64,000 nt of DNA. Origin: Tillus elongatus. Lineage: Eukaryota; Arthropoda; Insecta; Coleoptera; Cleridae. The notes below the pieces were generated by a model. That model was not told the DNA's origin. It searched no databases and worked only from the letters and a program-made list of their open reading frames with translations. The translations under genes and the position numbers were made by a program. This document shows, piece by piece, positions 21,558 to 33,954 of this stretch; within the stretch, counting starts at the first letter, position 1; each line of letters opens with the position of its first letter. The stretch is from positions 12,949,565 through 13,013,564 of the forward strand of contig OZ023266.1 of assembly GCA_964006375.1 (NCBI GenBank), in the 5' to 3' direction.

Positions 21558-23264
21558 TTTACACGATTTGAAACAATTTAGATAATCGGGATTCTTTATA
21601 TCTATAACCGCATCTTTCTTTAAACATTTAGTAAGGGGTTTTGTAACCTTAGCAAAATCTTTAATGAATCTTCTGTAATATCCCAGAAGTCCCAAGAAAC
21701 CTTTTAATTGTTTCGTATTTTTTGGTATAGGGAAATTTTTAACAGCTTTAATTTTGTCTGGATTGGGCTTTACGCCAGATGGCGTCACAATATGTCCGAG
21801 ATATGCTACCTCCTTTTTTAGGAATTCGGACTTGTCTAATTGTATTTTAAAATTTGCTTTGCTTAACCCCTCGAACACGTCTTGTAACCGAGATATATGT
21901 TCTTGTAAACTAGTGCTAAAAATTATAATGTCGTCCAGGTAAACTAGACATTTTTCGTTGTGTATTCCACGTAAAATATTATCGATTACGCGCTGGAACG
22001 TGCTTGGACTACATTTTAAGCCCATCGGCATTCTTAAAAATTCATAATGGCCATTCTGCACATTGAACGCGGTTTTTGGGATGTCATCTTCGAACATTTC
22101 GATCTGATGAAATCCAGATGCCAGATCCAATGTGGAAAAATATTGGCATCTACCCAATTTATCTAACAATTCATAAATATTCGGCAACGGATATTTGTCA
22201 CCGATAGTTTTTTCGTTAAGCTTTCTATAGTCAATGACTATACGCCATTTACGCTCGCCTGAGGCATCTTGTTTTTTGGGAACAACCCAGATAGGAGAGG
22301 ACCACGGAGAAAAAGATGGTCTTATTATTTTTTGCTCTAACATTTTTTTTATTTGCTTTTGCACTTCTTTTGTATGCACTTCTGGATAACGATATGACTT
22401 TGTGTAAACGGGTATTTCATCTTTTGTTCGAATTCTATGTTTTATTTCATTAGTAAAAGTTAGGGGTTTATTTTCATGATGAAAAATATGTTCGTATTCT
22501 TTTATTAACTTCAATATTTCCCGTTTTTCCTCTGAATTCATGTGATTAGTGCGAATTTTTGATAAATCGAACTTAAAATTGTCTGCATTATACGTGTTAA
22601 AATTAGAACTGTGTGTCTGCTCGTATTCATCGAACATTTCTACAGATATTGGTTCATTAAATTTTAAAGTCACCGCATCTTCCGATGGGTTAAGAATAGT
22701 ACAAATTGCCTTATAATTACGTACCGTAGTAACGCATTGTGGTATTTCCAAGTTTTTAATTTTTGTATATGGAATAATCACTTCGCCTTCCCTAACATTT
22801 TTTACATCTATTTTAATTACCTGTTCGGATCTCGGTTGTACTACTATACAATTCGTACAACGAGCATTGTTTCCTATTTTATGATAATAAATATTTACTT
22901 TTCCATTTGGGAATATAAGCTTGTTAGTTTTAAAATCTATCGAAGCGTTCAACAATTTTAAATTATCTAAGCCTAGGAGGCAATCAAAATTATTATGAAA
23001 ATCAAATAAGTAGAATTTTAGTGACGTGCCTTTTTTTTGTGCAAACACTTTTGAGCAAGGCACTAATGTGCTATATTTTTCTATAGATGTTCCATGTACC
23101 GTGGACACCTGGAAAGGGTCATTTTTAATTGACCTGGAGTAAAATGCATTTGCGATTTCTGGTTTTATAAATGACCTCGTGCTCCCTGAGTCAACGAGCA
23201 CCCTTAAATTATTTTCCGGCCAGATGATGTAAGGTAGTTCACTAGCGTTATCAGTTAAATTCAT
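21555..23264 (-). CDS. pol: pol, protease and reverse transcriptase (premature stop)
   Basis: This 569-residue frame starts with an ATG that overlaps the gag stop (TAATG at 23266-23262), suggesting stop-restart or slippage coupling. An aspartic protease motif DSG lies at residues 25-27. Reverse transcriptase has FSTLDLASGFHQI (first Asp 380), FLRMPMGLKCSPSTFQ and YLDD at 442-445, then YLGHIV and the connection block GFLGLLGYYRRFI. The frame stops at a TAA where family members read on into RNase H. The region after it is in the same frame, so one point change separates the two halves. Confidence 0.9.
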   Translation of the reverse strand: MNLTDNASELPYIIWPENNLRVLVDSGSTRSFIKPEIANAFYSRSIKNDPFQVSTVHGTSIEKYSTLVPCSKVFAQKKGTSLKFYLFDFHNNFDCLLGLDNLKLLNASIDFKTNKLIFPNGKVNIYYHKIGNNARCTNCIVVQPRSEQVIKIDVKNVREGEVIIPYTKIKNLEIPQCVTTVRNYKAICTILNPSEDAVTLKFNEPISVEMFDEYEQTHSSNFNTYNADNFKFDLSKIRTNHMNSEEKREILKLIKEYEHIFHHENKPLTFTNEIKHRIRTKDEIPVYTKSYRYPEVHTKEVQKQIKKMLEQKIIRPSFSPWSSPIWVVPKKQDASGERKWRIVIDYRKLNEKTIGDKYPLPNIYELLDKLGRCQYFSTLDLASGFHQIEMFEDDIPKTAFNVQNGHYEFLRMPMGLKCSPSTFQRVIDNILRGIHNEKCLVYLDDIIIFSTSLQEHISRLQDVFEGLSKANFKIQLDKSEFLKKEVAYLGHIVTPSGVKPNPDKIKAVKNFPIPKNTKQLKGFLGLLGYYRRFIKDFAKVTKPLTKCLKKDAVIDIKNPDYLNCFKSCK

Positions 23265-24279
23265 TATTGAGAAGTTTGGTTTTCCGAGGCACTGTTTTCT
23301 AAAAAATAATTTTCTTCAGGAAACTCGATCGAAGGCCCCGCTGTGTCAGGTTCTTCGATATTATGTAGCTCTTGTATGTTTGCTCTTGGCTGATTTTGCC
23401 TATAATTGTGATTTTGAAAGGTATTTCTTGTCGAAATACTCATTGGTGTAGGTTTAAAATAATTTATGTTTTCGTTACCTCTAAAAACATGTGAATTTTG
23501 ATTTGGAAATTGGTTTCCTCTAGGGAAATTTGGTACATTATTAAAATGTTGCCTTTGATTAAAATGAGCTTGTGATTTATGGGGATAATTTGTTAATTGA
23601 GGTGGCGAATTTTGCACCCTTGGTTTGTAATTAGTATTTTGATTATTTTGATTATTTTGATATCTAAATTTTGGACGTATATTTGGTTTTTCAGCCTTGG
23701 TAATTTCTAATTGAAAATCATTGGTTAACATATTTAAAGCCGTATTTAAATCTATAGGATTTTTAGTCCTCATAAGAGATCCAATCGGTTCTTTTAAACC
23801 ACGTAATAATATGCGGAGTGCAAATTTACGGAAATAACCTACTAAGATATTTGCCTCGATTTCAGTACAATGTGTAGTTAAATATGCAGTTTGTAAATTA
23901 AGTAAATGCTGTAAACGGTTATAAAAATCAAACGGCGTTTCATTGTGCGCCTGTTTGCATTCAGTTATTTCAATATTCAAACTATAACAGTCTCTTTTAT
24001 CTGCGTACGTGCATAACAGAGCACTTTTTAAATCTGCCCAATTTTCGACAGCACAGGAGGAGATATTTATAGCAGCTTCTCCCTTGATTTTTGACAAAAT
24101 GCTAGACATCAAATATTCATTTTGAAAGTCCTCAACATTTTCTAAATTATAAAATTTATTAACTAATTTTTCTGCGATGTTTATAAATCGCGGTAATAAT
24201 TCTGTTTCTCCGCTAAATTCAGGTAACAGTTTAGATACTCTGACCTTAGAGTAGGAGTTTCATTTTGATTTACTGCCAT
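23264..24279 (-). CDS. gag: gag (frameshift near the 5' end)
   Basis: The frame 23264-24112 (282 codons from an internal Met) is open upstream to about 24250 and includes a LLPEFSGE-like capsid start. It continues through a helical capsid region (DFYNRLQHLLNLQ) to a long Asn/Gln/Arg-rich tail without a CCHC knuckle, typical of errantivirus Gag. The likely initiator at 24279-24277 lies in a different frame, so a one- or two-base indel around 24235-24250 breaks the gene. Its stop codon overlaps the pol ATG. Confidence 0.8.
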
Positions 24280-24656
24280 TTTAATTATATTTAATTGATT
24301 GGTTATTTGTGATTTATTGGAATTTATAATTAATTTACTTTAATTTTTTCCTATATCTAATGAGCTAGAATCAGAATCCGAACTATCAAAGTTATAATGA
24401 GAATTAGGCTCCCTAAAAGACATAAAGGTACTTACAGCAAAATAATCAATACTGCCATAGGTCCTGATATTCTTTCAGCACACACAGGAGTATCTTCTCA
24501 GAACTGGTTCGTTTGTTGCTCGATGCACTGGAACACTTGTTACTGAGTCTCTAACACTTCACTTAGCTACTCAATCCACCAAGTGTGTTAGAAAGTTCGA
24601 TAGCTAATTAATCGTAAAAACGAATCAAATATTATCAATATATTCGATTAGCTATA

Positions 24657-24670
24657 CTACCGACTGCGCC

Positions 24671-24671
<1 letters not shown>
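24657..24671 (-). promoter_or_regulatory. tRNA-Ser primer-binding site
   Basis: The minus strand reads TGGCGCAGTCGGTAG next to the 5' LTR. It is complementary to the 3' end of insect tRNA-Ser (…CTACCGACTGCG plus CCA) over all 15 positions. This is the primer class used by the 17.6/297 branch of errantiviruses. Confidence 0.85.
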
Positions 24672-26210
<1,539 letters not shown>

Positions 26211-26417
26211 AACATAGTTGTGGCATTCTATTTGAGCAAGTTGAATTCCTGCACATTCCGACTTTCGGAGGCATGTTCATGCGAGATGCTGGGCAAGTTT
26301 AATATCGCTATCCTCCTTACTGAAAGGCAAGGGTTCGCTAAGTGAAGATTGGAACCTGTGATGAGCACTCATAAGTACACTTGGAGAACCCCAATCACCA
26401 CAACACATTTTAAAAGA

Positions 26418-26460
26418 CCTGACAATCGTTTCACTAACCAAGTTAGCGTCATCAGAGGAT
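26418..26460 (-). ncRNA. hammerhead ribozyme in the 3' Penelope terminal repeat
   Basis: On the minus strand ATCCT precedes CTGATGA. One extra C and stem II (GCTAAC, TTG, GTTAGT) follow, then GAAACGATTGTC and AGG. CCT before the core can pair with AGG after the cleavage triplet GTC to form stem I. The segment ACGATTGT, close to a palindrome, forms the very short stem III. This matches the minimal hammerheads described in Penelope-like elements, which may act as dimers. Self-cleavage would define RNA ends at the terminal repeat. Confidence 0.75.
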
Positions 26461-26741
26461 GAAACATTCTAAATACTTAAAAAACTAACATCAACTTATA
26501 TACCGGATCTCAGGTAAAGAGATCGAACAGAGATGAGACACTACTCGTAGGCAAATTCCAAAGTGTATTGTATTTTTATCGCCTGACCAGGTCTTTGCGC
26601 TATCCCTACTGCTTTATCTAAAAGTGTCCATCTGTAATAATCTTGAGAAATTCAACGACAGCTAAATTAACAACGATTCCTTTGACGGCAATAACTGTAT
26701 ACTTGTGTTATCGGTAAAAACGTGCCGAAAACGTGGGAATT

Positions 26742-28562
26742 TTATTTAGCAAAGTAATCGATCAAGTGACTCGTAATTGGCGCTGGTGCACTGTTCATAC
26801 ATTTTTTGTTGTAACTATATTTCGCAATATATACGCTCTCAAACCCATTTATCTGACCTGGTTTTCTAACATTTTTTATTAATTTTAGATTGTCTTTATC
26901 AACGTGATGATTATTATCCCAAATATGTCGGGCCACGGCAGACTTATCTACAGTACCGTAACCTAATTGGGATATGTGTTCTTTGAATCTGATTCCAATC
27001 GATCTTTTTGTTTGTCCGACGTATTTAAGATTACAATATTTACAACTTATTTCATAAATTCCCGACATTTTGTCCGCGCTATCCTTGTCTTTTGGGTTAC
27101 CTAGCAAGTTTTTTAAGGTATTTGTTGATGAAAATGCTAGCTGTAAGTCGACTTTTTTAAAGATGCTGTATAGACCCCTCGTGATTCTAGGTTCAAATGG
27201 TAAGCAAACAAAGTTATTTTCCGATTTTTCTCTTCTGAACGTCGTTGATTCCGTCAACATTTTCTTTGTTTTCTGTTTGTTGATTAATTTTTCCACTAGG
27301 CAAGCAGTGTATCCGTTATATTCGGCCACGTTCTTAATATAATTTAGTTCTTTGGTATATCTACTTATGTTTAAAGGAAAATTAATTAACTGATTTACTA
27401 AAAAATCCAGCCTGGCCATTTTTTGTGCCCACGTATGATGTGAGTCGCTCGGGATGTAGCTTAAGGTAGTGGTTTCTTTTCTATAGACATCGAATTCTAA
27501 AGTGTCTTTATTCTTGATAACTAGTACATCTAGAAAGGTTAGTTTATTATTAGTTTCTAATTCGTGGGTAAATTTTATAGAATCAAATTTATTGTTTAAT
27601 TTGGCAATAAAATCTTCTATTCTGCAAATGTTTGTGTTAAACACCGCGAAAATATCATCCACGTAACGACACCACACTCTAGGAAAATAACCACTATCAC
27701 TTTCAAGATCTGTTTCGAATCTGCTCATGAAAAGGTCTGCAATAAATGGCGATAGCGGATTGCCCATTGCCGTGCCTTGTGTTTGTTGAAAAAATTCATT
27801 GTTGAATTGAAAAATATTTTGTTTGATGCAAAGGTTTGTTAGAGTTAAATACTCCCTGCAGACATTTTCATTTATGTTATTCATTTTTAGCAACTGCTCT
27901 AAATATGTTAAAGTTTGCTCCGTGGGAACGCTAGGAAACAATGAGGTTACATCGAACGAAATTAAAACCTCGCCTTCGGTCAATTTAACCTCTTTGATCT
28001 TATTAATAAATTCAAGAGAATTTGTTACTGAAAAACTTTTCTGTTTTACAGGCAAGCCTTTAAACTCATCTGTCAACCACTTAGCTAAATTATAAGTCGG
28101 GGAATCTATAGCCGAAACAATAGGTCTAATTGAATTTCCCGGTTTATGAATTTTTGGGAGACCATACTTCTTGGGAACTTTCGGATTAGAAACTTGCAAC
28201 TTTCTTCCTAAGTCTTTTAATATGAGATTGTGACAACTTTTTAGACTATTTTTAACTTCCGAAATAATTTTTGGTAGCGGGTTTTTATTTAGTTTTTTAT
28301 ACGGTCCTGTCGCTATGGCGTTATACACTCTATCTTTATAATCGTTTTTGTCCAAAATCACTACCTTATTGCCTTTATCTGACTTAACATAGAAACAATC
28401 TTTCTCTCCCAATCGTTTAACTGTTTTCATTTGATTACAATTTAGTTTTTTTGTGAACTTATTTTCTTTCAGGTTTTTTGAAATTTTACTTTTACACGCT
28501 TCTCTAATAAAAAATTTTTGACGGTTCTGGAAGTTTTCTAGTTCCCGTTTCAATACCAGCAA
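26742..28562 (-). CDS. Penelope reverse transcriptase with GIY-YIG endonuclease
   Basis: This 606-codon frame encodes the retroelement polymerase. Reverse transcriptase motifs are KYGLPKIHKP, IRPIVSAIDSPTYNLAKWL, SFDVTSLFPSVP (Asp204), QGTAMGNPLSPF and YVDD at 300-303, with TFLDV after. A linker precedes a GIY-YIG nuclease domain: GIYEI at 501, KYVGQTKRSIGIRFKEH, HHV. This combination is diagnostic of endonuclease-bearing Penelope-like elements. The displayed start is a TTG; coding similarity continues upstream in another frame, so the true N-terminus is broken off. The 3' stop is at 26742, about 220 bases before the terminal repeat. Confidence 0.93.
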   Translation of the reverse strand: MLVLKRELENFQNRQKFFIREACKSKISKNLKENKFTKKLNCNQMKTVKRLGEKDCFYVKSDKGNKVVILDKNDYKDRVYNAIATGPYKKLNKNPLPKIISEVKNSLKSCHNLILKDLGRKLQVSNPKVPKKYGLPKIHKPGNSIRPIVSAIDSPTYNLAKWLTDEFKGLPVKQKSFSVTNSLEFINKIKEVKLTEGEVLISFDVTSLFPSVPTEQTLTYLEQLLKMNNINENVCREYLTLTNLCIKQNIFQFNNEFFQQTQGTAMGNPLSPFIADLFMSRFETDLESDSGYFPRVWCRYVDDIFAVFNTNICRIEDFIAKLNNKFDSIKFTHELETNNKLTFLDVLVIKNKDTLEFDVYRKETTTLSYIPSDSHHTWAQKMARLDFLVNQLINFPLNISRYTKELNYIKNVAEYNGYTACLVEKLINKQKTKKMLTESTTFRREKSENNFVCLPFEPRITRGLYSIFKKVDLQLAFSSTNTLKNLLGNPKDKDSADKMSGIYEISCKYCNLKYVGQTKRSIGIRFKEHISQLGYGTVDKSAVARHIWDNNHHVDKDNLKLIKNVRKPGQINGFESVYIAKYSYNKKCMNSAPAPITSHLIDYFAK

Positions 28563-29115
28563 CTATTTCTACAATATCATCTTTTTGTGACTTTATACCG
28601 AATTTTAACCCTTTGTTTAGGAGGTTCATCTCCTCTTTATTAAATGATTGTGAAGAAAGATTTTCTACGAGGTCAATTTTCTGAGGAACTGGTTTTTCAT
28701 TTTTAATTTAACATTTAATCAGTTGTTTAATTTTTTTATTGTGTGTATTAATTTTCTTAACCACTTTCGCGTTAATGACTACAAACATTTTCCTCTGAAA
28801 ATTGCACCATTCTTCATATTCTAAGTTGTCTAACTTAAAGGTTAATTTTTTAAACAAACTATATGCTTCTATTTCTAACATACTACGTTTCGAGTACAGG
28901 TATTGTATTTCTAGATCCAGCCATTTTTGTTTAGCGAAATTTTCTACCTTTTGCCCTACTTTTGTGTTATTAGAAACTTTTAAATTGAAGTTAATAAAAT
29001 TCGGAACAACCGATTTTCTTTTGCAAGATTTTAAAAAAGCAATATCTGTACCTATTAATCTAATTTTGCAACTTAACTTACGGTATAGATTTAGTTCCGT
29101 TGACCTGGAAGCCAT
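28563..29115 (-). pseudogene. Penelope N-terminal region (stop and frameshift)
   Basis: A 135-codon frame begins with an ATG at 29115 just inside the 5' terminal repeat and ends at TAA 28710-28708. The same frame is open beyond the stop and encodes NKEEMNLLNKGLKFG, the conserved Penelope N-terminal block. It then shifts relative to the reverse transcriptase frame near 28563-28575. The whole region is therefore one N-terminal domain interrupted twice. A second ORF as in some Penelope elements is a less likely reading. Confidence 0.7.
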
Positions 29116-29120
29116 AATTC

Positions 29121-29272
29121 ACTAAGTGAAGATTGGAACCTGTGATGAGCACTGATAAGTACACTTGGAGAACCCAAATCACCAACACATTTTAAAAGAC
29201 CTGACGATCGTTTCACTAACCAAGTTAGCGTCAAAACTAACATCAACTTATATACCGGATCTCAGGTAAAGA
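29121..29272 (-). repeat. 5' Penelope terminal repeat with deleted ribozyme core
   Basis: Matches 26338-26521 except for an internal gap. The plus strand jumps from AAGTTAGCGTC to AAAACTAACATC, removing about 30 bases that hold the CTGATGA box and stem I strand. GAAACGATCGTC (29204-29214 region) remains, so the ribozyme cannot fold in this copy. Confidence 0.8.
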
Positions 29273-29389
29273 GTTCGGCAAAATTTTCAAGATAGTGACG
29301 TGAAACTGCTCCATGGCGTCGGTGATTGGCCATAGTCGCGGAAATAGACCGACGTTAAGTACAAAAAAGCAAAGAAGTATTTAGTGGAT

Positions 29390-29765
29390 TAAAAAAAAGT
29401 CTAGACGCAGCAAGTGCGTTACGGAAGTGGATTTTTATTAAAATGTTTTTAATAACAAACATGTCTCTTTAATGCAAGCAGGCATCAATTTGGTCACCGG
29501 TATAACCTATATAGTAGAAACAATGTTTTATCAATCTACGAAAGCTTCAGAAAAATCACTCTTTGTAAAAGTTTTATGAAAAAACATTTAATATCATTCA
29601 AGAGGCATATTTAAAAGTAAACCTACATTCTTTGTAGTGAATTTTTATTTAAAAAAATTCACTAATAGAGAGGTATCGATGGTGAGACTTTCCAAAATTA
29701 TTTTCAAATGAGCACGAACTAGGACCCCTAGAACCCATATCCGGGGTCAGTTTCAATTTTTATAT

Positions 29766-29839
<74 letters not shown>

Positions 29840-30300
29840 CCGTCTGGTAAGTCAAAAAATAATTAACCGATTTCGATGAAACTTGGCAAGTAGCTTTCTT
29901 TTGTTAATGGCTTGGACGAGTTCGTTATCCAGAAAAATAGGACGTGGTTTTCCAGGAAAATTTTGAGTTTTCTTTCGAAAAAAATTTTTTTCTCCGAAAG
30001 TAACAAAGCTGTTTTAATAAAGTTTACTATATATGTTGCCTTGGGAGAGATCTTACTACGTACTGAAATTCAACTTTCTAAGTTTATCAAAAATTGAGTT
30101 ATTCAAATTTTAAATTTTCTTTCGAAATTTTTTTTTTCTCCGAAAATTACAAAGTTATTTTAATGAACTTTGGTAGATATCTTGAGTTAGGAGAGACCTT
30201 ACTACACACCAAAATTAAACTCTCTAAGTTTATAGAAAATTGAGTTATTCAAATTTGAAGCATTTAATATTTAACATGAAGTTTTTACCACAGAAATCGT
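29390..30300 (+). repeat. AT-core dispersed repeat, copy 6
   Basis: It begins with the hairpin terminus GACGCAGCAAGTGCGTTACG (29403), then GTCACCGGTATAACCTA, then the AT-core left flank CCCATATCCGGGGTCAG, (AT)n 29769-29835, and the right flank AAGTCAAAAAATAATTAACC with ATTTTGAGTTTTCTTTCG. The CTTACTACGTACTGAAATTCAAC block is duplicated within the flank. Confidence 0.75.
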
Positions 30301-30734
30301 AGAAACGACGAGACGATTTTCACGTCTCTAGTATCAGGATCACATTAGAGGATAGGCAATGTTTAAAACTAATGTTGTACATGCTAGTTTGTTATTCTGC
30401 AGATGATGTTTTCAATTTGTTTTCAATATATGGTGAATGTAACAGAATATTTGAGACAACAGTTCGAACATTTAACAATAGATTCCTTTATTCGGCTCCA
30501 ATGACTAGAACAAAATTCAGCAGAATTAAAAGTAAGTCGTCAAGTCATGGAATAATACTGACAAGACGCGTTGTTAAACGTTTCAAAATTGAAGACAATG
30601 AAATGAATGAAATTATAGTTCTTCCATATTTTGAAGCATGTCTACAAAGTTCGTTAAGAAGTAGGTCTCAAGATTTGGGTTTATCTATCTGGGCAATACA
30701 CAGAATATTGAGAAAGCACAATATGCATAATTAG

Positions 30735-30740
<6 letters not shown>
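30300..30740. other. unassigned open frame region
   Basis: A 120-codon plus-strand frame (30372-30734) lies between two AT-core repeats. It includes IWAIHRILRKHNMHN, and the phrase RSQDLGLSIWAIHRIL recalls helix-turn-helix parts found near mariner-type transposase N-termini in insects. No catalytic motif is present. It may be a transposon remnant, and no gene is claimed. Confidence 0.4.
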
Positions 30741-31565
<825 letters not shown>

Positions 31566-32460
31566 TGTATGTCTTCCGGTTGGACGAGCGCAGATAATTG
31601 CTTAATTTTATTTAAACCCGTTAATTACTTTTTAAGTTCCCCTTCCCTTCTGAAGTCTGCAAAGGAGTAACACCCTCCTTAAAATTCAATTACCTCAGCT
31701 GTTAACTAGGTTATCCGACGAATCTCCACAGCTTCGTCATGGAATTACGATTTACATCTGTGAATTGTAGCAGGGAAACTTTTAACGATTGCTATGAACG
31801 CAAACATTATTCCCGGCATTTGATCAGAGTCGATTCGGTTGAGTGGCGGTGTAAATTCAGCGAGCAGAATGTAGAACAGTTCCTGATTATGTCTGCTAGT
31901 TAGTAACATTGGGGTGGCGGTTTCCCGATTTTCCAATAGGAAATTCACCTGTAAGGTTAAGTCTGTGATTTAGTTATCGTGCTTGCGGAATGCGGTGGGC
32001 GCGACTTTCCAGCACGGGATTTGGGGTTCTCTCTGATAATCGTTCCATAGTTTGTATTTACCACCCTCATTACTGGGGATGGTGTAATAAACACAGTCCG
32101 GAATTGTTAGTAATCTTGCTTGTAATTTGATGGTTTATTAGTAAAATGTTTTGATTTCAAAAGGTGCTCATTAAATGGAATATGGTAATTCTTAGTTTTA
32201 TTTTGAGAAGAAAACTTTGCTTGGCTCAGCAAAAGTTTTAAAATGAAAGTTAATACCTTAACTTAACCCAAATACTATATAATGACAATACGGGACACTC
32301 CTATGCTTTAGCATTGGTGATATTTGTGACAAGTACACTAGCGCCACCTCGCGTGAAGTACTGACAACTGAGCGGGTAATTTGAATTGTATATTTACCTG
32401 TATATTCTTAATTTAAACAATTGGTTTATTATAGATGAATACAAAAACTTGTACATGACA
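31566..32460. other. unassigned sequence
   Basis: GC content is slightly higher than the neighbouring repeats. A 67-codon minus frame (31745-31948) has no recognisable domain. Neither a transposon family nor an exon could be supported. Confidence 0.35.
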
Positions 32461-32465
32461 AAACA

Positions 32466-33270
32466 TGTAACGATTCAGTTTTTACGTGGAATAATTACTG
32501 GTTTAAAAACACTTAGAAAACCCCCAAGCATAATACCTAATACCAAAAACCCTATCTATATTAAATATTTCAAATTTTGGTTTCAAAATAATGTTGATGA
32601 AAATTCGCTAAAAAATTCTGTATCGTAAGAAGCGTACTGAACTCCCTATAATATACGTCGAAATCTTAATATTGAAAAACGTTGTATTTTGTTGGGGAAA
32701 AAACATCTCTATTGTCCTGAAATTCTAGGTAAAAGCTGACGTAATTATGATGAAATCTAGAAAAACGGTTAGCAAACGAGCGGACGAGTCCATTATTGTG
32801 GAGGTGTGTATAGAAGACGTCGTGGCTTCGCCAACGATTGGAGGTCTCGTTTTATCTCATTCGAAGAATGAAGGCGAGAAAGAGCTCGCACATAGCCACT
32901 AACGCCCATGACTTGGAATATTTCGTGTAAGGGTCAGGAGCCGCAGAACGCTCTCTACCTCTAGGAGTCTGGCACTGACGCCCGTGGCGTAAACACGTTG
33001 ACTTTAGGTGTCTCTCGAATTGTCTTATAAACTGAGTTTTTAATAGTCTTTCTGTTACCTATACTGCCTTCTAACAATACTGAGTGATTATTTGAAGTGT
33101 TTTAGTGACTTTCGAGTTTAAATAAACATCGTAGTTAGCATAAAAAACGGAACTTAAGTTGTGGTTCTTTGTTTTAACCTATTGATTTGCTACTTTAAAA
33201 ATAATTCCGGGTTATCGCCGAAGTTTAAGTCAATTGGCAGTGAAAGACACTTCAAAGACACTTAATCAAG
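32466..33270 (+). repeat. LTR-like repeat copy B
   Basis: Starts TGTAACGATTCAG. It shares with copies A and C the CACTTAGAAAACCCCCAAG block, the GACGAGTCCATTATTGTGGA block, TCTCGTTTTATCTCATT, GAGTTTAAATAAACATCGTA and AGTCAATTGGCAGTG. The AATAAA-containing end and conserved TG start suggest an LTR. AATTGGCAGTG may be the primer-site start. Coding sequence is absent. Confidence 0.5.
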
Positions 33271-33478
33271 TTTTAGTTTTGAATAATGTCAGGAAGCTGC
33301 TATTAGAATAATTATAAATTTTCTATTGTAATCTCTGGAATCTTGTCAGCTTTCTTTTTGTTCATTTAAAAACGTAGTTTTTGAAATTGTAATCAGTAAA
33401 TCTTGTCGGTAAAACTATTTAACCTGTACCTTGTCTTTAATATCACCTGTTTTTCAATAATCAGTATAAAGTTTTCAC

Positions 33479-33600
<122 letters not shown>

Positions 33601-33954
33601 AATTGAGCTTCACTTGAGAAACTGGCCAGGATTTACGTAAAAGATTAACAGAATTGGTTGACAAACATCAAATAATTTACATAGTAATTTGTTTACTTTT
33701 GAGCTGCAACACACAGCATCTGATTTTTTTTAAACATATATGAATATATAAGTGCTTAGATTTCTTTAGTAATAAACAAACCACATTTGTCTCATTAGTC
33801 TGTCACATGTATGTAAATTAATAATTTCTTGTTATTGAAATTCTTGCTATTCATTTGATTTCTATTTGTGTACAATTAATGTTTATTTTGAGAGTTACCA
33901 ACCATTTAATTTTATTTTGTTCACCATTTCAAATTCAATCCATGTGAATAATGG

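Larger units (their letters stand above)
26338..29272 (-). mobile_element. Penelope-like element with terminal repeats
   Basis: The 2935-bp unit has direct terminal repeats at 26338-26521 and 29121-29272 that share AAGTGAAGATTGGAACCTGT, GTACACTTGGAGAACC and ATATACCGGATCTCAGG. Between them lies a reverse transcriptase plus GIY-YIG frame on the minus strand. A 5-bp repeat GTTCG flanks it at 26333-26337 and 29273-29277. It inserted in a SINE. The reading frame has a stop and a frame change near its 5' end. Confidence 0.88.
26219..29366 (+). mobile_element. SINE split by a Penelope insertion
   Basis: The SINE body (TTTGAGCAAGTTGAATTCC, CTCCTTACTGAAAGGCAAGG) runs to 26337. It resumes at 29273 with TTCGGCAAAATTTTC, GATTGGCCATAGTCGCGG and GACGTTAA. 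The two halves join to the expected SINE order, and the intervening 2.9 kb is a Penelope-like element. The copy lacks its tRNA head. Confidence 0.85.

Noticed and set aside
31745..31948. 67-codon minus-strand frame in GC-richer DNA as a host exon
   Set aside because: No recognisable protein similarity and no convincing acceptor and donor pair at its ends.
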